Positions 13,192 to 19,194 of a stretch of DNA of 19,194 nucleotides are shown here, piece by piece. This stretch comes from an uncultured Mesorhizobium sp. (lineage in GTDB: Bacteria > Pseudomonadota > Alphaproteobacteria > Rhizobiales > Rhizobiaceae). Below the pieces are notes generated by a model that was given only the letters and a program-made list of their open reading frames with translations, made no database searches and was not told the DNA's origin. The translations under genes and the position numbers were made by a program. Location: positions 1-19,194 of the forward strand of contig CATMOC010000006.1 in NCBI GenBank assembly GCA_950071955.1, written 5' to 3'. How positions within the stretch are numbered: the first letter of the stretch is position 1; every line of letters begins with the position of its first letter.

Positions 13192-16100
13192 GTGGCGACC
13201 ATCATCCTCCAGGCCGCGGGCGCCTATCTCGGCGGGCTCATCGGCGCGACCGCGGCCACCATCGGCACCGCGGCGGGCGCGGTCGCCGGCTATCTGCTCG
13301 ATCAGGCGCTCCTCAACAGCGCGACCCGGATCGAGGGGCCGCGCCTCGCCTCGGCGCCGCCGCTCACGGCGGAGGACGGCTCGCCGGTTCCGCGGCTCTA
13401 CGGTACCGCGCGCCTCGGCGCGACGCTGATCTGGGCGACGCGCTTCGAGGAGGTGCGGACCACCGAGAGGCGCGGCGCCAAGGGCGGTCCGAAGGTGACC
13501 ACCTATGCCTACTACGCCAACGCCGCCTTCGCGCTCTGCGAGGGCGAGATCGCCGGGATCAGGCGCGTGTGGGCCGACGGACGCGAACTCGATCTCGACG
13601 GGATCGACATGCGTGTCCATCGCGGAACCGCCGACCAGTTGCCGGATCCGCTGATCGAGGCGAAGCAGGGGGAGGGCAACACGCCGGCCTACCGGGGCAT
13701 CGCCTACGTCGTCTTCGAGCGTCTTGCCCTCGACGATTACGGCAACCGCCTTCCGCAATTGCAGTTCGAGGTGATCCGGCCGGTCGGAGGCCTGACCCGC
13801 ACCGTGAAAGCCGTCGCACTCATTCCTGGCTCGACCGAGTTCGGCTACGCGCCGCTCGGAGCCACGCAGGCGATCGCCGAGGGGCAGGCGGGGGCGCTGA
13901 ACCGGCACGTGCTGTTCGGCGCGTCCGATTTCGCCGCCTCGGTCGACGAATTGCAGGCGGTCTGCCCCAACCTGAAGCACGTTGCGCTGGTGGTGGCCTG
14001 GTTCGGCGACGATCTGCGCGCCGGGACCTGCACGGTGCGCCCGAAGGTGGTGGGCGGTGGCGCGGCCGCCACCGGCACCGCCTGGCGCGTGTCCGATGTC
14101 GAGGGGGCAGACGCGGGCACGGTCTCGGAGGACGGCGGGCAGGCAGCCTTCGGCGGGACGCCGTCCGACGCCAGCGTCATCGACGCGATCCAAGACCTGA
14201 AGGCGCGCGGTCTCTCGGTGACGCTTTACCCCTTCGTCATGATGGACGTGCCGGCCGGCAACACGCTCCCGGACCCCTATGGCGGCGCCGGTCAGGCCGC
14301 CTATCCCTGGCGCGGGCGGATCACCTGCCATCCGGCTGCGGGCCAGACCGACAGTGCCGACAGGACGCCCGCCGCGCGGACACAGGCGGCCGCCTACTTC
14401 GGCGAGGCGCTGGCGGCGGATTTCTCGTCGGGTGGCGGTCAGGTGCATTTTTCCGGTCCGGCGGACGAATGGGGATATCGCCGGATGATCCTGCATTACG
14501 CGCGGGTCGCACAGGAGGCCGGCGGCGTCGACGCCTTCCTGATCGGCTCGGAAATGCGGGGCTTGACGACGATCCGCGACGAGGCCGACGCCTTTCCAGC
14601 GGTGGAGGCGCTCTGCGCACTCGCCGCCGACGTGCGCGCGATGCTCGGAAGCGGGCCGAAGCTCACCTACGCGGCCGACTGGTCGGAGTACTTCGGACAT
14701 CAACCCGGTGATGGATCGGGTGACGTCTTCTTCCACCTCGACGCGCTATGGGCGCATTCGGCGATCGATGCCATCGGCATCGACAACTACATGCCGCTTT
14801 CCGACTGGCGCGATGGCGACTACGCGGGCGAGAGCCCGGACGGGGCGGCGGGACCATACGATCTCTCTGCATTGCGGGCTGCGATCGTGGGAGGAGAGGG
14901 CTACGACTGGTTCTATGCCGATGAAGAGGCCCGCAACGACCGCATGCGCAGCCCGATCGCGGACAGCGCGCACGGCAAGCCTTGGGTGTTCCGCTACAAG
15001 GATCTCGTGAACTGGTGGTCGAACGCGCATTTCGACCGGCCGGGCGGGGTGGAATCGGCCACTCCGACGGACTGGATCGCGCGGTCGAAGCCGATCTGGT
15101 TCACGGAACTGGGCTGCCCCGCCTGCGACAAGGGGCCGAACCAGCCGAACGTCTTCCATGACCCGAAATCGGCAGAGAGCGCGCTGCCGCGCTTTTCCAA
15201 CGGCGGGCGGTCCGACATCGCGCAGCACCGGTTTATCGAGGCGCACCTCGGCTACTGGGACGAGGATTCGGACGGGTTCGAGGACGCGTCGAACCCCGTA
15301 TCGGGCGAGTACGACGGGCGCATGCTCGATGCCGAGCGGTGCTATCTCTGGGCGTGGGACGCGCGGCCGTTTCCCGCCTTTCCGCTCGCGACCGACATCT
15401 GGGGCGACGGCGAAAACTGGCCACTGGGGCACTGGCTGAACGGACGTCTGGCCAGTCCTGCGGTCGGCGACCTGATCAACGCGATCATCGCGGACCACGG
15501 GCTGGAACAGGCCGACGTGGAGGCCGCCGACGGCAAGGTGACGGGCTACGTCGTTTCGGAACCTTCAACCGCGCGCGGCGCCCTGGAGCAGATTGCCGAG
15601 GTCTTCGGCCTCGTCGCCTGCGTCGACGGCGACCGGCTGATCTTCCGGTCGCAAAGCGCGGGGGCGGGGGCGGCGCTCGAAATCGGCGAACTCGCAGCGA
15701 TCGACGCGAGGCCGGTCATCACTTCGGCTCGCGAGGCTGTGCATCTTTTGCCCGACGAGGCGCTGCTGTCCTTCCGCGACCCGCTGCGCGATTACCGGGC
15801 CGGCTCGACCCGGCACGTGCATCCGAATTCGCTCGCCGGCCGGCAGCAGTCCCTCGCCCTGTCCGGCTGCCTGGAAGAGCCGGTCGCGCAGTCCCTCGTC
15901 GCCGACTGGCTGAAGCGCCGCTGGCGGGCACGCGAGCAAGTCAGCTTCGCGATTCCCGCCTCCGATCGCCGCATCGCGCCTGGATCGATCATCCGTCTGC
16001 CGGAAAGGCTCGACGGGCAGGACTACCTCGTCACCGGGATCGAGGAAGGCCTCGTGCGGGAGATCAGCGCGCTTCGGATCGATCGCCTGCCACCAACACC

Positions 16101-17097
16101 AGCGGCGGCGACTCTCGGCGGGGCGGCGGCCAAGAAGGTGGAACCGCCGGCAAAGCCCCTCGTCCACTTCCTCGACCTGCCGTCGGCCGGCGGCACCGAC
16201 CAGCCCTGGAACGAACTGAGGATCGCCGCATGGTGCCGCCCCTGGCGCAACCAGATCGTCTACGCGTCGCCGGAGACCGCCGGGTTCGAGCAGCGGGCCG
16301 CGCTGGTCGAGGCGAGCAGGATCGGGAAGCTCGAGGAAGCCGTGGTAGCCGGGAATGCCGGACGCATCGACGCGGGACGGTCCCTTTTGGTCCGGATTTT
16401 CGGCGGCGCCCTTTCGAGCGTCTCCACGGTCCAGATGATGAACGGGGCCAACGCGGCAGCACTTCGCTCCGCCAGCGGCGCCTGGGAAGTGCTCCAGTTC
16501 ATGGAGGCGGAAGAGATCGCCTCCGGGCTGTGGCGGCTGTCGAAGCTCCTGCGCGGCCAGCTCGGCACCGAGGACGCGATGCTGGCCGGCGCGCCGCTGG
16601 GATCGGCCTTCGTCATGCTCGACCAGGCGGTTCCTTCCGCAGGTCTCAGGCCTTCGGAAGCCGGACTTCCGCTGACATGGCGGGTCGGTCTCGCGAAGGG
16701 CGACCTCGGGGGCGCTCTGTTCGACGTCCAGACGGTGACGGGCGGGGTCCGCGCGGCGCTGCCGCTCTCGCCCGTCCACATCCGCGCGAACAAGGCCGCA
16801 AGCGGCGACGTCTCGCTGCGCTGGATACGGCGCGGCCGCATCGCCGCCGACGGATGGGAAGCGGGCGACATACCGCTCGGCGAGGAAACGGAGGCCTACG
16901 CCATCGAGGTCCGCACCGAAGGCGACGTGCTCCTCCGCAGCGCGGAAATGTCGAGTCCCGAATGGACGTACGGCGCGGGCGACATCGCAGAGGATTTCGA
17001 CGGCGACCCGGGGCCGGCGATCTTCCACGTCTTCCAGAAGAAGGGCGCCGCCGGGAGCGCCGGGCTGCCGGGTCGATTGAGCTTCTACCTGGCATGA
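13192..17097 (+). CDS. Giant host-contact tail-tip protein with TIM-barrel glycosidase-like domain (g15 position)
   Basis: This 1301-residue protein is the counterpart of the RcGTA megatron/host specificity protein, starting at GTG 13192, six bases after the peptidase gene. It begins with a Gly/Ala hydrophobic segment (residues ~5-40), then the tail-tip domain with VPRLYGTARLGATLIWATRFEE. Residues ~400-740 form the GTA TIM-barrel-like domain, with candidate glycosidase acids Glu454 (IGSEMRGL) and Glu639 (WFTELGCPACDKG). Residues ~800-960 are the Phage-tail_3 region (AREAVHLLPDEALLSFRDP). A C-terminal beta-rich region follows. The reading frame is undamaged over 3.9 kb, which argues that the particle is still under selection. 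Confidence 0.95.
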   Translation: MATIILQAAGAYLGGLIGATAATIGTAAGAVAGYLLDQALLNSATRIEGPRLASAPPLTAEDGSPVPRLYGTARLGATLIWATRFEEVRTTERRGAKGGPKVTTYAYYANAAFALCEGEIAGIRRVWADGRELDLDGIDMRVHRGTADQLPDPLIEAKQGEGNTPAYRGIAYVVFERLALDDYGNRLPQLQFEVIRPVGGLTRTVKAVALIPGSTEFGYAPLGATQAIAEGQAGALNRHVLFGASDFAASVDELQAVCPNLKHVALVVAWFGDDLRAGTCTVRPKVVGGGAAATGTAWRVSDVEGADAGTVSEDGGQAAFGGTPSDASVIDAIQDLKARGLSVTLYPFVMMDVPAGNTLPDPYGGAGQAAYPWRGRITCHPAAGQTDSADRTPAARTQAAAYFGEALAADFSSGGGQVHFSGPADEWGYRRMILHYARVAQEAGGVDAFLIGSEMRGLTTIRDEADAFPAVEALCALAADVRAMLGSGPKLTYAADWSEYFGHQPGDGSGDVFFHLDALWAHSAIDAIGIDNYMPLSDWRDGDYAGESPDGAAGPYDLSALRAAIVGGEGYDWFYADEEARNDRMRSPIADSAHGKPWVFRYKDLVNWWSNAHFDRPGGVESATPTDWIARSKPIWFTELGCPACDKGPNQPNVFHDPKSAESALPRFSNGGRSDIAQHRFIEAHLGYWDEDSDGFEDASNPVSGEYDGRMLDAERCYLWAWDARPFPAFPLATDIWGDGENWPLGHWLNGRLASPAVGDLINAIIADHGLEQADVEAADGKVTGYVVSEPSTARGALEQIAEVFGLVACVDGDRLIFRSQSAGAGAALEIGELAAIDARPVITSAREAVHLLPDEALLSFRDPLRDYRAGSTRHVHPNSLAGRQQSLALSGCLEEPVAQSLVADWLKRRWRAREQVSFAIPASDRRIAPGSIIRLPERLDGQDYLVTGIEEGLVREISALRIDRLPPTPAAATLGGAAAKKVEPPAKPLVHFLDLPSAGGTDQPWNELRIAAWCRPWRNQIVYASPETAGFEQRAALVEASRIGKLEEAVVAGNAGRIDAGRSLLVRIFGGALSSVSTVQMMNGANAAALRSASGAWEVLQFMEAEEIASGLWRLSKLLRGQLGTEDAMLAGAPLGSAFVMLDQAVPSAGLRPSEAGLPLTWRVGLAKGDLGGALFDVQTVTGGVRAALPLSPVHIRANKAASGDVSLRWIRRGRIAADGWEAGDIPLGEETEAYAIEVRTEGDVLLRSAEMSSPEWTYGAGDIAEDFDGDPGPAIFHVFQKKGAAGSAGLPGRLSFYLA

Positions 17098-17135
17098 AGA
17101 AACCATCTCTGGCCATCAACGAAGGAGAAACTCTC

Positions 17136-17345
17136 ATGACCGCAAGCAAACCCTGGTATCTGTCGCGCACCATCTGGGCTTCGATCATCACCATCGCCAC
17201 CGCCTCCGGCAGCCTGTTCGGACTCCCGGGGTCGGGGATCGACGATGCGGCCCTGACGGACGTCGTCCTGCAATTGGTCACGGCGGTTTCCGGCGTGGTC
17301 GCGATCCTCGGGAGGCTGTCGGCGACGACCAGGATCGGGGGCTGA
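17136..17345 (+). CDS. Small holin-like membrane protein at the end of the GTA cluster
   Basis: AAGGAG at 17122-17127 lies eight bases before ATG 17136. An in-frame ATG 17094 overlapping the g15 stop is the alternative, adding 14 residues. The 69-residue product has two hydrophobic segments (IWASIITIATASGSLFGL and VVLQLVTAVSGVVAILGRL) joined by a short acidic stretch GSGIDDAALTD. Small proteins with this layout (KPWYLSRTIWAS, then AxLGRLSATTRI) occur in rhizobial prophages and are often annotated as holin-like. It is the last gene of the cluster and may help release particles. The role is inferred from size, topology and position. Confidence 0.7.
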   Translation: MTASKPWYLSRTIWASIITIATASGSLFGLPGSGIDDAALTDVVLQLVTAVSGVVAILGRLSATTRIGG

Positions 17346-17441
17346 GGGCGGACACGGTTGTTTGCCGACGCGGTGGGAGTGTGATGGCGGATGAAGCAGC
17401 CCCCGGCTTGCAGGCACCCGGCCGCTTCCTAGGTCTAGCAT

Positions 17442-17473
17442 AGGCGATCCTCGTTCCCTCCCAGGGATCGCCT
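17442..17473. other. Hairpin in the cluster-feuN gap
   Basis: AGGCGATCC (17442-17450) and GGATCGCCT (17465-17473) form a perfect nine-pair stem with a 14-base loop. No T-run follows on either strand, so this looks more like a processing or repeat structure than a terminator. The rest of 17346-17677 holds no gene I can support. Confidence 0.4.
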
Positions 17474-17482
17474 GACATGGAA

Positions 17483-17530
17483 CCGGCGGCGCTACTTGCC
17501 CCCAGGCCCAGGCGCCGCCGGCTTCCTTTT
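17483..17530 (+). terminator. Terminator-like hairpin after the GTA cluster
   Basis: CCGGCGGCG (17483-17491) pairs perfectly with CGCCGCCGG (17513-17521), and the tail CTTCCTTTT (17522-17530) is T-rich. It is the best candidate for ending transcription of the cluster before feuN. The 21-base loop is long, so efficiency is uncertain. Confidence 0.5.
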
Positions 17531-17677
17531 GCCGCAGCGATGTCTGCCGGAGGCAGCCGTCGATGCGAAGGCGAGGAATGGATTTCTTCGCGCTGTCAAA
17601 ATCGGAAATCCAAGCTACATTGACCGGTGCGCCTTGGCACTCAGATCGCCAAGGGCTTCGCAGTGAATCCGAAACGG

Positions 17678-17694
17678 TGTTCATGTCGCGTTCA
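17678..17694 (+). promoter_or_regulatory. PhoP-box-like direct repeat upstream of feuN
   Basis: TGTTCA (17678-17683), five bases, then CGTTCA (17689-17694). The 11-bp period matches the (T/G)GTTTA-N5-(T/G)GTTTA box bound by PhoP-type OmpR-family regulators. The gene for such a regulator lies just downstream, so the likely ligand is FeuP itself. Confidence 0.55.
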
Positions 17695-17706
17695 GCGGCG
17701 GCGGGG

Positions 17707-17712
17707 TATCAG
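17707..17712 (+). promoter_or_regulatory. Putative -10 hexamer for a leaderless feuN transcript
   Basis: TATCAG begins exactly 12 bases after the PhoP-like box, the spacing usual for PhoP-activated promoters. Transcription starting about seven bases downstream would begin at or next to the feuN ATG (17719). No ribosome binding site precedes that ATG, which agrees with a leaderless mRNA. Confidence 0.45.
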
Positions 17713-17718
17713 TAGCGC

Positions 17719-17967
17719 ATGAAAGTACGTAACCCCATGATCCGTCTCCTGACGCTCCTGCTCGTCGCAGGCTCCTTGGCCGCGCCGGCGCGTGCCGCGG
17801 ACTGCAACACCCTTGGCCAGGCAATTGCCGCCCAGGACGGCGGTACCCTGCAGGTTGCGACCGAGCAGAGCCGCGGCGGCCAGACGATCTGCGTCGTCGT
17901 CTACACCGTACCGGGCAGCAACGGTCAGCCGCCGCGCCGGGTCGAGAGACAGGTACCCGCCAACTAG
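17719..17967 (+). CDS. feuN: Small periplasmic modulator FeuN-like
   Basis: The 82-residue product starts with a clear Sec signal peptide (basic MKVRNPMIR, hydrophobic LLTLLLVAGSLAAPA, likely cleavage after ARA or ARAA). The mature part is about 55 residues, with two cysteines (Cys29 and Cys58) that could form a disulphide, and a beta-rich TICVVVYTVPG strand. In Sinorhizobium meliloti, FeuN is a small periplasmic protein encoded just upstream of feuP that restrains the FeuP-FeuQ system. Size, export signal and position all match. The start ATG has no Shine-Dalgarno sequence, but a promoter-like -10 sits six bases upstream. ATG 17737 is an alternative start that still leaves a signal peptide. 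The symbol rests on synteny and size rather than alignment. Confidence 0.72.
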   Translation: MKVRNPMIRLLTLLLVAGSLAAPARAADCNTLGQAIAAQDGGTLQVATEQSRGGQTICVVVYTVPGSNGQPPRRVERQVPAN

Positions 17968-18036
17968 CCTTCCTGTCCTGCATGGCGCAGCGGTCGAGGG
18001 CCGGGCGAAGCGAGAGCCCGTCAATCCGAGGAAAAC

Positions 18037-18702
18037 ATGAGAATATTGGTCGTAGAGGATGACAAGAACCTCAACCGTCAGATCGCCGATGCGCTGACGG
18101 AAGCGGGTTACGTGGTGGACCGGGCCTATGACGGCGAGGAAGGACATTTCCTGGGGGACACCGAGCCCTACGATGCCGTCGTTCTGGACATAGGCCTGCC
18201 CGAAATGGATGGGATCAGCGTGCTGGAGAGATGGCGCGCGGACGGCAAGAAGATGCCCGTGCTGATGCTGACGGCGCGCGATCGCTGGAGCGACAAGGTA
18301 GCGGGGATCGACGCCGGGGCCGATGACTACGTCGCCAAACCCTTCCACATCGAGGAAGTGCTGGCGCGCGTGCGCGCGCTGATCCGCCGGGCGGCGGGGC
18401 ACGCCTCGTCCGAACTGGTCTGCGGGCCGCTGCGGGTCGACACCAAGGCATCCAAGGCCGATGTTGGCGGGATGCCGCTTAAGCTGACCTCGCACGAGTT
18501 CCGGCTGCTCGCCTATCTCATGCACCATATGGGAGAGGTCGTGTCGCGCACGGAACTGGTGGAACACCTCTACGACCAGGATTTCGACCGCGATTCCAAC
18601 ACGGTCGAGGTGTTCGTCGGGCGCTTGCGCAAGAAGATGGGCATGGACCTGATCGAGACGGTGCGCGGCATGGGCTACCGGATCCGAGAGCCACAGGAGT
18701 GA
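18037..18702 (+). CDS. feuP: OmpR/PhoP-family response regulator FeuP-like
   Basis: GAGGAAA precedes the ATG. The 221-residue protein has a complete receiver domain: acidic pocket Glu7/Asp8/Asp9, phosphorylation site Asp51 in AVVLDIGLPEMDG, Thr79 in LMLTARD and Lys101 in AKPFHIEEVLAR. A winged-helix DNA-binding domain follows from about residue 125, with LTSHEFRLLAYLMHHMGEVVSRTELVEHLYDQDFDRDSNTVEVFVGRLRKK and the terminal VRGMGYRI. The sequence is very close to the rhizobial FeuP/PhoP type. In S. meliloti, FeuP with FeuQ controls the response to low osmolarity and cyclic glucan export through ndvA. The stop overlaps the kinase start (GTGA). Confidence 0.9.
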   Translation: MRILVVEDDKNLNRQIADALTEAGYVVDRAYDGEEGHFLGDTEPYDAVVLDIGLPEMDGISVLERWRADGKKMPVLMLTARDRWSDKVAGIDAGADDYVAKPFHIEEVLARVRALIRRAAGHASSELVCGPLRVDTKASKADVGGMPLKLTSHEFRLLAYLMHHMGEVVSRTELVEHLYDQDFDRDSNTVEVFVGRLRKKMGMDLIETVRGMGYRIREPQE

Positions 18703-19194
18703 GCACGCAGGTGCCGCAACAGGCGCGGCCCGCAAGGCGAAACGCCCTGAGGATCGGGCTTCGCTCGCTGTCCTTCCGCGTCGTCACCTTTTCCACCGTC
18801 TGGGCCGTCGTCGCACTGGTGGTGATCGCCACCCTTATTTCCGCACTCTACCGCGTCTCGGCCGAACGCAGCTTCCGCAGCCTGCTCGTGGCACATCTCT
18901 ACAGCCTGGTCGCCGCTGTGAGCGTTTCCGACGAGGGAGAACTGCAGGGGACGCCGGCCCTCTACGACGTCAAGTTCTCGCAGCCCGGCTCCGGCTGGTA
19001 CTGGGCCGTGGAGCCGGTCTCTCCTGGCCTCGACGGTAGCATCCGCTCCGCCTCCATGACCAATCCGATCCCGGCGCCGGCGATCGCGGAGGTGCCCTTC
19101 GACAGCCAGTTCCAGCGCGTCTACGAGACCGTCGGGCTGTCCGGCGAACGCATCGACGTGGTCGAGAACGACTTCATCCTGGACGCCGACAACC
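18699..19194 (+). CDS. feuQ: Sensor histidine kinase FeuQ-like, 3'-truncated by window edge
   Basis: The frame starts at GTG 18699, overlapping the feuP stop, with CAGGAG just upstream, and is open to the window end (165 codons visible). Residues ~1-22 are basic and cytoplasmic. Residues ~23-48 (FRVVTFSTVWAVVALVVIATLISALY) form the first membrane segment. The rest is the start of a periplasmic sensor domain: SAERSFRSLLVAHLYSLVAAVSV, then DVKFSQPGSGWYWAVEPV, which matches the PhoQ/FeuQ-type sensor layout. The second membrane segment and the kinase core lie beyond the window. As FeuP's partner it would sense envelope or osmotic conditions, with FeuN acting on its periplasmic part. Confidence 0.85.
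   Translation, partial: MSTQVPQQARPARRNALRIGLRSLSFRVVTFSTVWAVVALVVIATLISALYRVSAERSFRSLLVAHLYSLVAAVSVSDEGELQGTPALYDVKFSQPGSGWYWAVEPVSPGLDGSIRSASMTNPIPAPAIAEVPFDSQFQRVYETVGLSGERIDVVENDFILDADN

Noticed and set aside
9362..14736. Several long minus-strand frames (624, 659, 686 codons) opposite the tail genes
   Set aside because: They have repetitive Arg/Pro/Ala composition and no recognisable domain, and they lie fully antisense to well-identified tail genes.
17478..17620. ORF reading MEPAALLAPRPRRR in the gap before feuN
   Set aside because: It spans the terminator-like hairpin, is Arg-rich and low-complexity, has no ribosome binding site, and reads on into A/T-richer upstream sequence of feuN.
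17620..17650. TTGACC as a -35 box for feuN
   Set aside because: No reasonable -10 hexamer lies 16-18 bases downstream, and it is too far from the feuN start compared with the PhoP-box promoter.
1..19194. CRISPR arrays, tRNA or rRNA genes, integrase and att sites
   Set aside because: I looked for regularly spaced repeats, cloverleaf-like sequences with a 3' CCA-type end, and tyrosine/serine recombinase motifs. None was found, and the inverted repeats present are isolated palindromes.

Overview
The window is high-GC chromosomal DNA from an alphaproteobacterium, most likely of the Hyphomicrobiales (Rhizobiales: Mesorhizobium, Aminobacter, Sinorhizobium and relatives). Two things point there. 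Positions 3-17345 carry a head-tail cluster in the gene order of the Rhodobacter capsulatus gene transfer agent (RcGTA) family. Positions 17678-19194 carry a feuN-feuP-feuQ-like osmosensory two-component locus of the rhizobial type. All real genes but one lie on the + strand; the exception is a transposase remnant.

GTA-like cluster: large terminase (5' end outside the window), portal, [foreign insert], small membrane protein (g3.5 position), HK97 prohead protease, HK97 major capsid, adaptor, head closure, a small overlapping ORF, DUF3168 tail terminator, TP901-1 type major tail protein, two tail-assembly chaperone-type proteins, a very short tape measure, DUF2460 distal tail protein, DUF2163 hub with four conserved-type cysteines, NlpC/P60 peptidase, the giant TIM-barrel host-contact protein, and a 69-aa holin-like protein. 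From the prohead protease onward most genes overlap or almost touch. I saw no integrase, repressor or replication gene, so a domesticated particle cluster (GTA or GTA-like) fits better than an ordinary prophage. Regulation and DNA specificity cannot be read from the sequence.

The odd part is 2280-5126, between portal and g3.5. It is clearly more A/T-rich than the flanks and carries genes foreign to a GTA: a 5'-truncated fibre segment, a 551-aa tail fibre-like protein in the -1 frame relative to it, a 90-aa phage protein, an 89-aa coiled-coil plus membrane-segment holin-like protein, and the first ~23 codons of another gene that overlaps the holin stop. The order fibre / holin / (terminase small subunit?) recalls T7-like podoviruses. 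Its right edge abuts a minus-strand remnant of an IS256-family transposase C-terminus (4960-5088 or slightly beyond). So a block of another phage, together with a decayed IS, sits inside the GTA head operon.

Palindromic GC-rich intergenic elements lie in several gaps of the cluster (about 1011-1075, 5616-5720 and a fully nested one at 9352-9535). A tandem-hairpin intrinsic terminator follows the capsid gene (7718-7779). A terminator-like hairpin follows the cluster (17483-17530).

The right end holds feuN (small periplasmic protein), feuP (OmpR/PhoP-type response regulator) and the start of feuQ (sensor kinase). Upstream of feuN is a PhoP-box-like direct repeat exactly 12 nt before a -10-like hexamer, which places the predicted transcription start at the feuN ATG. 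This suggests an autoregulated, leaderless operon.
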